Notes: a model not told the origin generated them from the letters alone. A DNA stretch of 64,000 nucleotides from Pseudothauera lacus (GCF_003034845.1 NZ_PZKC01000001.1:386906-450905), one strand, 5' to 3'. Counted from the first letter of the stretch, positions 1 to 10,240 are shown. Translations and numbers: made by a program.

Positions 1-1304
<1,304 letters not shown>

Positions 1305-1346
1305 TGCTTGTCTCCTGATATTTTTGTCTTCGCCCGGCGCCGAACC

Positions 1347-1757
1347 TCAGGCCGCCAGTGTGCTGCGCAGTGTATCCGGCAAGGGGACCGACTTGCCAGT
1401 GCGTGGGTCCATCCACACCACCTTCGCCGCGCCCTCGGCATAGAGGCGCTCATCGCCCTCGACCCGCAGTTCGTACCAGGTGTCGACACTGCTGCGCCCG
1501 GGGTTGCCGGCGAAGAGGCGGATCTCCACGGTGGCCGGGTAATTGACCGGAATCAGGAAGGTGCAGCTGGCATTGATGATCACCGGCGCCTGCGGTTCTG
1601 CCGGACTGACCGCAAAGTCCATCGCCTCCAGCCACTCTACCCGCGCCTGCTCGAAGTAGCGGAAATACACCGTGTTGTTGACGTGACCGTAGGCGTCCAT
1701 GTCGCCCCAGCGCACCGCCATGCGGGTGGTGAGCAGCAGTTTGCGGTCGGTGTGCAT
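1347..1757 (-). CDS. hotdog-fold acyl-CoA thioesterase (4-hydroxybenzoyl-CoA thioesterase/YbgC-FadM type)
   Basis: Encodes 136 residues, the usual length of a single hotdog domain. The N-terminal motif VRWGDMDAYGHVNNTVYFRY carries the family's catalytic Asp near residue 19 and the conserved GHVNN turn, followed by the EQARVEWL helix. These enzymes hydrolyse acyl-CoA thioesters in the cytoplasm; the substrate cannot be read from sequence. The start ATG follows AGGAGACC. The gene is upstream of the acetoacetate-CoA ligase and faces away from ETF-ubiquinone oxidoreductase. The palindrome at 1796-1815 lies 38 bases before its start and could control both directions. Confidence 0.9.
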   Translation of the reverse strand: MHTDRKLLLTTRMAVRWGDMDAYGHVNNTVYFRYFEQARVEWLEAMDFAVSPAEPQAPVIINASCTFLIPVNYPATVEIRLFAGNPGRSSVDTWYELRVEGDERLYAEGAAKVVWMDPRTGKSVPLPDTLRSTLAA

Positions 1758-1795
1758 GCGGGTCTCCTCTATTGGTGTTGTCGTGCGGGTAATGT

Positions 1796-1815
1796 AACAT
1801 ACGCCACCGTATGTT
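1796..1815. promoter_or_regulatory. perfect inverted repeat, candidate repressor operator in a divergent promoter
   Basis: AACATACG, four bases, CGTATGTT: two exact 8-base arms in the 157-base gap between the thioesterase and ETF-ubiquinone oxidoreductase genes. Size and symmetry suit a dimeric TetR-type regulator of acyl-CoA catabolism. No regulator gene is adjacent, so the binding protein is unknown. Confidence 0.55.
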
Positions 1816-1914
1816 CAAGCAGCCCGGCCAGCCGGCACGGAAATACTAAACTGAGACATTCGGGGCCCGCCACGAGCGTGACGCGAGACGGGCCCGGAGA
1901 CCGAGGAGAACAGG

Positions 1915-3558
1915 ATGGAACGCGAGTCGATGGAGTTCGATGTCCTCATCGTGGGTGGCGGTCCGGCCGGCCTGGCCGCCGCGCTCAGGCTCAAGCAGCT
2001 CGCCGACGCGAAAGGCCGCGAACTGTCGATCTGCCTGATCGAGAAAGGTGCCGAGATCGGCGCCCACTCGCTGTCGGGCGCAGTGCTCGACCCGCGCTCG
2101 CTGAACGAACTGATCCCCGACTGGAAGGAAAAGGGCGCGCCGCTGTCCACCCAGGTCAGCGAAGACCGCTTCCTCTTCCTCACCGCCGACGGCGCCCACC
2201 GCACGCCCAACTTCCTCCTTCCCGAGTGCTTCACCAACCACGGCAACTACATCATCCGCCTCGGCCATCTGACCAAGTGGCTGGGCGAGCAGTGCGAAGC
2301 GGCCGGCATCGAGGTCTACCCCGGTTTCGCCGCCGCGGAGATCCTCTACGACGACAACGGTGCGGTGAAGGGGGTCGCCACCGGCGACATGGGCCTCAAC
2401 CGTGACGGCACCCCCGGCCCCCAGCACCAGCCGGGCATGGAGCTGCATGCGCGTTACACCCTGTTTGCCGAAGGCTGTCGCGGCCATCTCGGCAAGATCC
2501 TCGAAGCACGCTTCAATCTGCGCGAAGGCGCCGATCCGCAGACCTACGGCATCGGCATCAAGGAGTTGTGGGAGATCAAGCCCGAACAGCACGTCCCCGG
2601 CCTGGTCATGCACACCGCGGGCTGGCCGCTGGATGCGGCCACCTATGGCGGCTCCTTCATGTACCACCTCGAAGACAATCTGGTGGCGATCGGTTTCGTG
2701 GTCGGCCTCAACTACAGCAACCCCTACCTCTCGCCCTACGAAGAGTTCCAGCGCTACAAGACCCACCCGGAGATCCGCCGCTTCCTCGACGGCGGCAAGC
2801 GCCTCTCCTACGGCGCCCGCGCACTCACCGCCGGCGGCCTGCAGTCGCTGCCGAAGACCACCTTCCCCGGCGGCGCGCTGATCGGCGACGACGCCGGCTA
2901 TCTCAACGCCTCGCGCATCAAGGGCATCCACGCGGCGATCAAGTCCGGCATGCTGGCCGCAGAAGCCGCCTTCGAGGCCGTCGCCGCAGAGCGCCAGCGC
3001 GACGAACTGAGCGCCTACCCGGAGGCCTTCCGCAGCAGCTGGCTGCACGAAGAGCTCCACCGCGCGCGCAATTTCAAGCCGCTGATGAAGAAGGGTCTGT
3101 ACATGGGCTCGCTGCTCTTCGGCATCGACCAGATCGTCTTCCGCGGCAAGGCGCCGTGGACCCTGCACAACACCGCCGACCATCAGTACCTGAAGAAGGC
3201 TGCGGAGTGCACGCCCATCGACTACCCCAAGCCGGACGGCGTGCTGACCTTCGACCGCCTGTCCTCGGTCTTCCTCTCCAACACCAACCACGAGGAAGAA
3301 CAGCCCTGCCATCTGCAGCTCAGGGATCCCGCTGCGGCCATCCGCATCAATCTCGAACAGTACGACAGCCCCGAGCAACGCTACTGTCCGGCCGGCGTGT
3401 ACGAGATCGTCCGTGACGGCGAGGGTGGCGCCGCGCGCCTGCAGATCAACGCGCAGAACTGCGTGCACTGCAAGACCTGTGACATCAAGGACCCCACCCA
3501 GAACATCAACTGGGTAGTCCCGCAAGGCGGCGAAGGGCCGATCTACCAGGGCATGTAA
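1915..3558 (+). CDS. electron transfer flavoprotein-ubiquinone oxidoreductase
   Basis: Passes electrons from reduced ETF, fed by acyl-CoA dehydrogenases, to the quinone pool at the inner membrane. The 547 residues match the family length. The N-terminal FAD site is VLIVGGGPAGLAAALRL (residues about 9-25). Mid-protein blocks include HTAGWPLDAATYGGSFMYH and SRIKGIHAAIKSGMLAAEA. The C-terminal [4Fe-4S] region carries NCVHCKTCDIKDPTQNINW, with Cys ligands, and ends in GPIYQGM as is typical. The start at 1915 follows GAGGAGAACAGG; an in-frame ATG four codons later is a weaker alternative. It is transcribed alone, divergent from the thioesterase and acetoacetate-CoA ligase, and convergent with exbD. 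Confidence 0.97.
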   Translation: MERESMEFDVLIVGGGPAGLAAALRLKQLADAKGRELSICLIEKGAEIGAHSLSGAVLDPRSLNELIPDWKEKGAPLSTQVSEDRFLFLTADGAHRTPNFLLPECFTNHGNYIIRLGHLTKWLGEQCEAAGIEVYPGFAAAEILYDDNGAVKGVATGDMGLNRDGTPGPQHQPGMELHARYTLFAEGCRGHLGKILEARFNLREGADPQTYGIGIKELWEIKPEQHVPGLVMHTAGWPLDAATYGGSFMYHLEDNLVAIGFVVGLNYSNPYLSPYEEFQRYKTHPEIRRFLDGGKRLSYGARALTAGGLQSLPKTTFPGGALIGDDAGYLNASRIKGIHAAIKSGMLAAEAAFEAVAAERQRDELSAYPEAFRSSWLHEELHRARNFKPLMKKGLYMGSLLFGIDQIVFRGKAPWTLHNTADHQYLKKAAECTPIDYPKPDGVLTFDRLSSVFLSNTNHEEEQPCHLQLRDPAAAIRINLEQYDSPEQRYCPAGVYEIVRDGEGGAARLQINAQNCVHCKTCDIKDPTQNINWVVPQGGEGPIYQGM

Positions 3559-3565
3559 GGACTGC

Positions 3566-3599
3566 CCGCGGCCGCCACGCCTCAGCGCAGCGGCCGCGG
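3566..3599. terminator. hairpin between convergent genes
   Basis: Exact 10-base arms CCGCGGCCGC and GCGGCCGCGG around a 14-base loop. It begins 7 bases after the ETF-ubiquinone oxidoreductase stop and covers the exbD stop, so it could end transcription from both sides. There is no clear T-run. Confidence 0.5.
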
Positions 3600-4004
3600 A
3601 TCCATGACGAAGGCGACCTGCCGGAGACCGGCGCTGCGGGCCGCGGCGATCAACCTGGCAATGCTCTCGTAGGGCGTCAGGCGGTCGGCCTGCAGCTGCA
3701 GCTCCGGGCTCGCCTGGGCCCCTGCCGCCAGGCGCAGCGCATCCTCCAGCTCTTCCCAGGCAAGGTCGCGGCCATTCAGCCGCAGCCGCTGCTGCGCGTC
3801 GATCACCACATGCACGGCATCGGCCTCAAGTTCGCTGCCGGCGTGCTCCCTCGGCAGGTCGATGTCCTCCGCACGATTCAGCAGCGGTGCGGTGACCAGG
3901 AAGATCACCACCAGCACCAGCATCACGTCGATCAGCGGAATCATGTTGATTTCGGCCATCGGCTGCGCATGACCGATACGCTGCGCGGAAACGTTGAATC
4001 CCAT
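3582..4004 (-). CDS. exbD: ExbD/TolR-family biopolymer transport protein
   Basis: Small single-span inner-membrane protein of 140 residues, which forms the proton channel and motor with ExbB and drives TonB. The N-terminal block MAEINMIPLIDVMLVLVVIF (from residue 17) holds the transmembrane helix with the conserved protonatable Asp (PLIDVML). A periplasmic domain follows. The start has a strong AGGAGGAGGAC site. It is the last gene of the receptor-tonB-exbB-exbD series, 24 bases after exbB. Confidence 0.9.
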   Translation of the reverse strand: MGFNVSAQRIGHAQPMAEINMIPLIDVMLVLVVIFLVTAPLLNRAEDIDLPREHAGSELEADAVHVVIDAQQRLRLNGRDLAWEELEDALRLAAGAQASPELQLQADRLTPYESIARLIAAARSAGLRQVAFVMDPRPLR

Positions 4005-4028
4005 CGCTTGTCCTCCTCCTGCTGGCGG

Positions 4029-4814
4029 CTATGCGCCTGGTGCGCCATCCCGGACGAGGCCGGGCAGCCCCGCCCGCTGGCCACCTGCCTCTGCGGCGTG
4101 CCAGCCCTGGCCCTGACCGCCGCCATGCCAGGCGGGCACTCTCACGCCGCCGACCAGATAGGCGTGCAGCGCATGCGCAAAACCATCGAGCTGGGCGAGG
4201 ACCAGGCGGTTGGCGCGCGCGCAGGCGTTGTAGGCCAGCACCGCGGGGATGGCCACGAACAATCCGGCGGCAGTCATGATGAGCGCCTCGCCGACCGGAC
4301 CGGCAACCTTGTCGATGCTCGCATGGGCGACTCCGGAGAGCGCGATGAGCGCATTGAAGATGCCCCAGACCGTTCCGAAGAGGCCGACAAAGGGCGCCGT
4401 GGCGGCCACCGAGGCAAGCACGGCGAGGCCCTGTTCGACCTTCGCCTGCGCTTCGACAACGGCTTGCTGGAGACTGCGGGCGACGAACTCGCCAAGATCG
4501 ACCCCGGCACCGATGCCCCCGGCACGATGATCCTCAAAGGCCTTCGCGGCCTCCATCGCCTGCCGGGCAAGAGCCGCGAACACCGCGCTGCGGTCGGCAG
4601 CGTCGATGATGCCGAGAGCGGCCCGACGATCCGGCGCAGCCCAGAATGCGCGCACCGCCACCGGCGCCTGACGGCGCAGGCGGTAGAGCGTGAAGAACTT
4701 GCCGATGATGATCGCCCAGCTCATCACCGACATGCACAGCAGCACCCAGGCGGTTCCATGGGTCACGGCATCGCCATGCGCCCAGAAATGCATCAAGCCC
4801 CTTCCTTCGTCCAT
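4029..4814 (-). CDS. exbB: ExbB/TolQ/MotA-family proton channel protein
   Basis: Inner-membrane partner of ExbD. A helix at about residues 20-42 is followed by a cytoplasmic stretch. Two more helices lie around LASVAATAPFVGLFGTVWG (about 132-155) and VGEALIMTAAGLFVAIPAV (about 175-197), the MotA/TolQ/ExbB signature. At 261 residues the length is normal, but the last 30 are Gly/Ala-rich and probably unstructured. The start used (MDEGRGL) sits behind AGGAGTGAGGG, 3 bases after tonB; an ATG seven codons in, behind GGAAGGGG, is an equal alternative. Confidence 0.9.
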   Translation of the reverse strand: MDEGRGLMHFWAHGDAVTHGTAWVLLCMSVMSWAIIIGKFFTLYRLRRQAPVAVRAFWAAPDRRAALGIIDAADRSAVFAALARQAMEAAKAFEDHRAGGIGAGVDLGEFVARSLQQAVVEAQAKVEQGLAVLASVAATAPFVGLFGTVWGIFNALIALSGVAHASIDKVAGPVGEALIMTAAGLFVAIPAVLAYNACARANRLVLAQLDGFAHALHAYLVGGVRVPAWHGGGQGQGWHAAEAGGQRAGLPGLVRDGAPGA

Positions 4815-4817
4815 CCC

Positions 4818-5558
4818 TCACTCCTGTTCGAGTCGAAAATCGACCGGCACCAGCACACTGGCGGCGACGGCCCTGCCCCCGCTGCGCGCGGGCTCGAAGC
4901 GCCACGCCCGCACTGCATCGACGGCAGCGCGGTCGAGCCGGCGATGGCCGCTGGAACGCTCCAGGCCGATCTCCACCACCTTGCCGAGGGCGTCGAGCGC
5001 GACCCGTACGATCACCCTGCCCTCCTCCCCCAGGCGACGCGACATGGGCGGATACGGCGGCGGCGGATTGTTCAGGTAAGCCGCCGTGAAACTGGCCGGC
5101 TGATCGACAGCCCCGCCAGCGTCGGCGTCCGCGCTGCCGCCCGCCATGGTGGCGGCAGCGGAGGACGGCGTGCCTTCGCCAACGGCGGAGTCGACCGTCG
5201 GCGGCGTATCCACGGCCTGCGCGAGCTCAGCCGGCGCTGCAGGCACCACGCTTGCAGGCGGCGAGTCCCTGGCGGGCGATGGCGCCGGCGTCGGCCGGTG
5301 TGCACGAGGCACAGGCCGGTGTGGGCGAGGCGCGGGCCCCCGCGCCAGCGCTGGCGCGGCGCTTGGTGCGGCCGCCGGCACAGGCGCTGCGGCCGTGCGC
5401 TCAAGGTAGCGCACACTGACGGGGAGACTCGGTTCAGTCTCCCGCGCCCTGTCGGCCGCCGGCATTCCCCATAGAAGAGCACCGAGCAGCGCAAGATGGA
5501 TGAGCGCGGCGAGCCCAAGCTCAGGCACAGGCGAAGACAGGGGCGGCACCACCGTCAC
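4818..5558 (-). CDS. tonB: TonB energy-transducing protein
   Basis: 246 residues. An N-terminal membrane anchor (about 14-33, GLAALIHLALLGALLWGMPA) leads into a long Pro/Ala-rich periplasmic linker (about 55-165). The C-terminal TonB domain includes NNPPPPYPPMSRRLGEEGRV, VEIGLERSSGHRRLDRAA and VRAWRFEPARS. It couples the ExbBD motor to the outer-membrane receptor encoded 6 bases upstream. The start is GTG. A dedicated tonB-exbB-exbD set next to one receptor implies it serves mainly that receptor. Confidence 0.92.
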   Translation of the reverse strand: MTVVPPLSSPVPELGLAALIHLALLGALLWGMPAADRARETEPSLPVSVRYLERTAAAPVPAAAPSAAPALARGPAPRPHRPVPRAHRPTPAPSPARDSPPASVVPAAPAELAQAVDTPPTVDSAVGEGTPSSAAATMAGGSADADAGGAVDQPASFTAAYLNNPPPPYPPMSRRLGEEGRVIVRVALDALGKVVEIGLERSSGHRRLDRAAVDAVRAWRFEPARSGGRAVAASVLVPVDFRLEQE

Positions 5559-5564
5559 CGCGGA

Positions 5565-7592
5565 TCAGAAGCGCGCATCGAGGGCCAGCGTCACCTGCCT
5601 GCCCGGCGCCATGTAGCCGATCCCCTCATAACGGTGGTCCGCGACGTTCTCGACCCCCAGGCGCACGCTCGCAGCCGGCGTGAGCTGGTGGGCCAGCTGC
5701 ACGTCGAAGGTGGTGTAGGCCTTGCGGTAGGTCAGGTTGCGGTCGTCGGCATAGCGCCTGCCCACCCTCTGCGCAACAAGGGTCAACGTACTCTGCCGCG
5801 GCAGGGTGAGCTCCGCCTGCAGCCAGCTGCGTACATTGGGCACATTGACCAGCGTGTTGCCTTCGAGCGCCGGGTCAGGGTCAAAACGGGTGATGGTCGA
5901 GCGGTTCCAGGTCTGCGAGAACATCAGCTCGATCCACGCGGCCGGCCTGTAGCGCGCTTCGATCTCCACCCCGCGGGTACGCACGCCTCCGACGTTGACC
6001 TTGTCGAAGTTGCTGGCGTCACGGCGCACGTTGTAGATGAAGTCGCGCGCGTCGTTGCGGTAGGCCGTCACCTTGACGAACCCAGTACGCCCGAAATAGC
6101 GGTCAACGCCAATATCGTAGGAGGTCAGGCGCTCGGGATCGAGCGCCGCATTACCCCAGTAGGTGGCCGCGCCGCGACGGGCCGAGCTGTAGAGCTCCCA
6201 CAGTTCGGGAAGCTTGAAGGCGCGCCCGGCATTGGCGCGCAGCACCACCTCCGGAGAGACGCGATAGAGCACCCCGAGGCGGGGTGAGAACTCACTGCCG
6301 CTGCGGGTCGGATAGTTGCCCGCAGGCTGCGCAGGCAGGGTGTCGGTCTGCCAACCCCGATGCGCCCAGCGATCGACACGGCCACTGAGATTCACCACCC
6401 AGCGCTCGCCCAGATGCATCTCGTCCTGCACGAACAGGGCGCTGCGCCTCACCTCACCGTAGCGCCGCATGACCCGCGTCGGCGTGGCAACGTAGCGATC
6501 GGTGACCACACCCATGTAACCGTCGCTGAACTCGACCCCGGCGCTGAGGCAGTGGTGATCACCGAGCGCGATGCCGAACTGCGCGTTCACCCCGCGCGAG
6601 ACGTCATCGTAGTCCGCCTTGGAGGCGATGCTCCGGTACAGCGGTGCGGCCGCGTTGTCGGCAAACTGCCGCCCCTTGCGGTGGTAGGCAAGCACCGAGT
6701 AATCGGCGGTTTCGCCGAGGTGCTGATAACGCAGGGAGGTCAGCAGTTGCTTGCGATGGTTGGGCACGTAGCCCGGGATGTCGTAGAAGTCGGTCGACTT
6801 GTCGTCGAGCGACGACAGACGGAACTCCAGCAGGCCCTGCTCGCCGATCTCCTGCACCAGCTTGGCCACGGCATTGCGTTTGCGCGTTCCCATCGCCGTC
6901 ATCTGCGTGGCCGCGGCGCCATGCTGGGCGCGCTGGGCGTCGGTCCACATGTCGTAGCCGTCGCTGCTGAGCTGGCTGAAGGAGAGGAAGTAGCCGGTCG
7001 TCCCCGCCTTGCCGCTGACGCTTGCGGCACCGCGGCGGGTGTTGTTGCTGCCTGCCTCGACGCTCAGACGCGGACTGAAGCCGGACTCGGGCAGGCGCGA
7101 GGAGATGCTCACCACCCCGCCCATGGCGTTTGAACCATACAGTCCGGACGCCGCACCGCGCACGACCTCGATGCGCTCAATGTCCTGAGTGCTGAGCTGC
7201 GACCAGTCCACCTGGCCGTCGAAGAGCACGTTCATCGGCACACCATCGACCAGCACGAGGGTGCGCCCATTGCCGGGCAGACCGCGGGTATACACCTGGG
7301 CAATACGGTTGGGCGAGGCCGCACTCATGCGCGCGGCGTACAGACCGGGCACGCGCTGCAGCAACTGGTCGGCGGTGCTGGCGGAAGACTTCTCTATCGC
7401 CTCGCGCTCGACCACCGTCGTCGACGCCGGCACGTCCTGCAGGCGCTGCGCGGTGCGTGTAGCCGACACCACCACTTCGTCGAGATAGGACAACCCGCCC
7501 GCATCGCCTTGCTGCGCGGATGCCGCAGCAGCATTCAGTCCCCCCAGGAGCAACAGCCATACCTTCTTCGTTTTGCGGTTTTTCATCGACAT
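5565..7592 (-). CDS. TonB-dependent outer-membrane receptor, substrate unknown (copper or other metal suspected)
   Basis: 675 residues: signal peptide (MSMKNRKTKKVWLLLLGG to about residue 27), TonB box (DEVVVSA), plug domain with LVLVDGVPMN and IERIEVVRGAASGLYGSNAM, then a 22-strand barrel ending in the aromatic VTLALDARF typical of BamA substrates. The start at 7592 follows GGTGGAG; an open frame continues upstream but overlaps the previous gene and lacks a signal peptide. The general layout resembles BtuB-like receptors. The neighbours (ferredoxin, CcdA-like protein, DUF4198-like protein, and nearby SCO and PCuAC genes) point to a metal. A NosA/OprC-like copper role is possible but not shown by sequence. 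Confidence 0.9.
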   Translation of the reverse strand: MSMKNRKTKKVWLLLLGGLNAAAASAQQGDAGGLSYLDEVVVSATRTAQRLQDVPASTTVVEREAIEKSSASTADQLLQRVPGLYAARMSAASPNRIAQVYTRGLPGNGRTLVLVDGVPMNVLFDGQVDWSQLSTQDIERIEVVRGAASGLYGSNAMGGVVSISSRLPESGFSPRLSVEAGSNNTRRGAASVSGKAGTTGYFLSFSQLSSDGYDMWTDAQRAQHGAAATQMTAMGTRKRNAVAKLVQEIGEQGLLEFRLSSLDDKSTDFYDIPGYVPNHRKQLLTSLRYQHLGETADYSVLAYHRKGRQFADNAAAPLYRSIASKADYDDVSRGVNAQFGIALGDHHCLSAGVEFSDGYMGVVTDRYVATPTRVMRRYGEVRRSALFVQDEMHLGERWVVNLSGRVDRWAHRGWQTDTLPAQPAGNYPTRSGSEFSPRLGVLYRVSPEVVLRANAGRAFKLPELWELYSSARRGAATYWGNAALDPERLTSYDIGVDRYFGRTGFVKVTAYRNDARDFIYNVRRDASNFDKVNVGGVRTRGVEIEARYRPAAWIELMFSQTWNRSTITRFDPDPALEGNTLVNVPNVRSWLQAELTLPRQSTLTLVAQRVGRRYADDRNLTYRKAYTTFDVQLAHQLTPAASVRLGVENVADHRYEGIGYMAPGRQVTLALDARF

Positions 7593-7615
7593 CCCGACTC
7601 CACCTTGAATGATCT

Positions 7616-8362
7616 TCAGATCAGAAGCAGACGACGCACCCCCAGGCCCAGCAGCACCAGGGCAGCGCCAGCACTCAGGAACCCGGCGAGCCAGCGGCGC
7701 TCTTCGACCAGGGTCCTGCCAAAACTGCCGAACAAAGGCAGCAGCACCAGCAGCGGAGAGAGCGCTGCACCGGTGCCGAACAACAATCCACTGCCCAGAC
7801 CGCTCAGGGCGCTGCCGGACAGCGCACACACGGTGAGCAGCCAGCCCAGCGGCGCACACGGCGTCAGGCTCAGCGCAGCGCCGAGGAAAAAGGGTGGCAA
7901 GGCGTCGGCGCGGCGCGCCGGCGCGCACCCTGCCCCCGCGACTGCAGCGCGGGCCGCCGGGCGACGCGGATGAAAGTTGAGCGCAACGCCCTGCGGCGCC
8001 AGCAGCGGGCGCAGGCGCGGCAGCGCACCATGCAGCAACCAGACAGCGGCCATACAGCTCGCCAGGCCGATGGCAAGGTTGCCGGCGGGCCCGGTCAGCC
8101 AGCCGGCGAGCCGTTCTCCCGAGAGGCCGGCGAGCAGCCCGAGCAGGCCGTAGGCCAGCACCCGCCCGGCCAGGAAGGCCGTGGCATCACCCGCCGCGGC
8201 CTTGCCGCCGCGCCCCCGTCCCATCACCCAGGTACCGATGAAGGGCAGACAGGTCACCGTGCACGCGGTCAGCCCCATCGACATGCCGAGCAGAAAAGCC
8301 CCCAGAGCGCCGAGCGACTCACCCTCGGTGCCGACCAGCGGCATCAGCGCTTCGAAACTCAC
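7616..8362 (-). CDS. CcdA/SafE-like polytopic membrane protein
   Basis: 248 residues with about six hydrophobic helices. Repeated half-motifs GLTACTVTCLPFIGTW (about 31-46) and LTPCAPLGWLL (about 165) resemble the Cys- and Pro-bearing halves of DsbD/CcdA and of the TauE/SafE or UreH-like families. Such proteins move electrons or metal-linked substrates across the inner membrane. The start overlaps the stop of the polyferredoxin gene (ATGA), so the two are translationally coupled. Exact function is not assignable; reductive handling of a metal imported by the adjacent receptor is an inference. Confidence 0.75.
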   Translation of the reverse strand: MSFEALMPLVGTEGESLGALGAFLLGMSMGLTACTVTCLPFIGTWVMGRGRGGKAAAGDATAFLAGRVLAYGLLGLLAGLSGERLAGWLTGPAGNLAIGLASCMAAVWLLHGALPRLRPLLAPQGVALNFHPRRPAARAAVAGAGCAPARRADALPPFFLGAALSLTPCAPLGWLLTVCALSGSALSGLGSGLLFGTGAALSPLLVLLPLFGSFGRTLVEERRWLAGFLSAGAALVLLGLGVRRLLLI

Positions 8363-9402
8363 GACGCATCCCCGCCGGCCGGCTTGCGCACCAGGCGCAC
8401 AGGCTTGACCTGGCCATCGGGCATCTCGGCGGCGATGCGCCGGCGGTAGTACTCGCGCGAGGAACGGAACAGTGTCAGCGGCGCAAAGCGGATGCGGATC
8501 ACGTCATCGTCCGGACAGAACTCCGCGCAGCGCCCACACAGCGTGCAGTCATCGTGATAGGCCTGCCGCCCATGGCGCAGGTGTATCTCCGGGATATCCA
8601 TCGGACAGGCCTTGGCGCACACCCCGCAGCTCTCGCACTTGGAATGTTCACGCTTGTCCAGACGGGTCAGGGAGAGGTGCTTGAAGGCTCCGTTGAGCGC
8701 CAGCATCGGGCAGATGCGGCAGAACGGCTGACGAATCGCCAGCGCACCGATGATCACGAAACCCATCAGGGTGTTGGCCAGCGCACCGAGCGCCAACGCC
8801 AGTCCGTCATGGGTGCGCAAGGCCAGCTCGTCGGTATTCGCAGTAAGCAGGGTGGTGACGATGCGCGACGGACAGACGTCGCAGTAGGGATTGCCGAGCC
8901 CGTGCGGCGCCACACCCAGGCCGGCCAGCAAGGGCAGCAGGAACACCAGCGCAAGAAGGATCAGCCACTTCAGCGGCCGCACCCTCCCCACCTTGTCGCT
9001 GGCGAGCCGGTGCATGGGCAGGCCGAAACGCCGGCCGAGGCGGTTGATCCATTCCTGCACGGTACCGAGCGGACACACCCAGCCGCAGAAGGCCTTGCCC
9101 AGAATCAGGAAGAACAGCAGAAAACTCGCCATGGTGAACACCAATGGCAGCACGATCTGAAAGGTCACCGCCTGGGCCTTGACGATGGCCTCGCCGACGC
9201 GGTGTTTCATCTGGTGCTGCAAGGGCACCAGCACGCAATAGCCGCCGTTGTGCTGATCGTAGGCACAGGACAGCGCCGGCAGGCGGGTGGTGATCTTGTC
9301 CGCGGTATAGGGACCGAGGATGTTGGCGCCCCAGACGGTGAGGAACAGCATGACCAGCTGAACCACTGTGCGTACGCGGGAGAGTGTCAGGGTAGCGGCC
9401 AT
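8359..9402 (-). CDS. membrane-bound polyferredoxin (NapH/CcoG/NosR C-terminal type)
   Basis: 347 residues with several helices. Two membrane-edge clusters are CGWVCPLGTVQEWINRL and CRICPMLALNG, and two cytoplasmic 4Fe-4S motifs are CESCGVCAKACPMDIPEIH and CTLCGRCAEFCPDDDVIRI. This arrangement is shared with NapH, CcoG and the C-terminus of NosR, which pass quinol electrons across the membrane. An extra loop at about residues 45-60 carries Cys and His (CAYDQHNGGYC). Coupled by ATGA overlap to the CcdA-like gene. The pair may reduce a metal ion or a thiol partner in the periplasm (inference). Confidence 0.88.
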   Translation of the reverse strand: MAATLTLSRVRTVVQLVMLFLTVWGANILGPYTADKITTRLPALSCAYDQHNGGYCVLVPLQHQMKHRVGEAIVKAQAVTFQIVLPLVFTMASFLLFFLILGKAFCGWVCPLGTVQEWINRLGRRFGLPMHRLASDKVGRVRPLKWLILLALVFLLPLLAGLGVAPHGLGNPYCDVCPSRIVTTLLTANTDELALRTHDGLALALGALANTLMGFVIIGALAIRQPFCRICPMLALNGAFKHLSLTRLDKREHSKCESCGVCAKACPMDIPEIHLRHGRQAYHDDCTLCGRCAEFCPDDDVIRIRFAPLTLFRSSREYYRRRIAAEMPDGQVKPVRLVRKPAGGDAS

Positions 9403-9403
9403 C

Positions 9404-10240
9404 TCAGCCTCTCCTGCTGCGCAGCAAGGGCACTGCCAGCGCCATGCCGAGGAGCATGAACGCCACCCCGCCGGAGAGATCGCGCTGACGCATCGGATCA
9501 GGCCCGTAAGGGCCGTTGAAGGCGCTCAGGTGCTCGACACCATCGCGCTCGATGCGTGCGAAGAGGACAAAATCGGCACGCGCCTGGCGGCCCTCGCGAT
9601 CAACCTGTGCAGGGTCGAAGTCACGCGGCAGCAGGACATCGATCACCCCCGCGGCATCGCTGTGGAATACCACGCGGGAACCCTGGGAGCTTTCGAGCAC
9701 GACACGCACACCGGCGAGCGGCGCACCATCCATGCGCAGCACAAAGCCGTGGCGCGTACCTTCGCGGTAGGGGCCACGGTCCGGCAGATCGACCGGCATC
9801 AACTCCAGACCGCCGCGCACACGCCCCAGCACTTCACGTGGCGACGTCCCGGGAGTGGGAAAATTCCACCAGCTCGCCGCGCTGACGATGCGCCCGTCGG
9901 CCTGCTCGCGGGCAAACAGCAGGTGATGCGCACCGACATCCTCGCGCAGCGGCTCGACCCGCCCCCGCCCGTCGATCACGGCAACCTGCTCAGCATTCAG
10001 GCGCGTATCGGGCGCGATGACGGTGATCGCTTCGGCGGCAATGTTGTGCGCCTCGATCCACACCGCGGTGCGCCCCATGCGGGCACCGGCGAGCAACAGC
10101 GGGGCGCGCGTCCACGACGGCGTCGCGGACTCCCGTGCGTGCACAGCAGCGCCGTGGCCGCCACCGTGCCCTCCACGCTCCACCGCCGCAAATGCGGCAC
10201 TGCTCATCAGTACGAGCAGACTCAACAGACAACAGCGCAC
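9404..10240 (-). CDS. DUF4198-like periplasmic protein with His-rich N-terminus and C-terminal membrane anchor
   Basis: 278 residues: signal peptide (MRCCLLSLLVLMSSAAFAA), then a His/Gly segment GGHGGGHGAAVHARE suited to metal binding. A beta-rich region follows with a carboxypeptidase-regulatory-like fold (VLRMDGAPLAGVRVVLES), then a C-terminal helix (VAFMLLGMALAVPLL) before a basic tail. This layout is seen in DUF4198 proteins near cobalt/nickel or copper transport genes. First gene of the metal operon; the FNR-like site is 72 bases upstream. The next gene starts 1 base after its stop. Confidence 0.65.
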   Translation of the reverse strand: MRCCLLSLLVLMSSAAFAAVERGGHGGGHGAAVHARESATPSWTRAPLLLAGARMGRTAVWIEAHNIAAEAITVIAPDTRLNAEQVAVIDGRGRVEPLREDVGAHHLLFAREQADGRIVSAASWWNFPTPGTSPREVLGRVRGGLELMPVDLPDRGPYREGTRHGFVLRMDGAPLAGVRVVLESSQGSRVVFHSDAAGVIDVLLPRDFDPAQVDREGRQARADFVLFARIERDGVEHLSAFNGPYGPDPMRQRDLSGGVAFMLLGMALAVPLLRSRRG

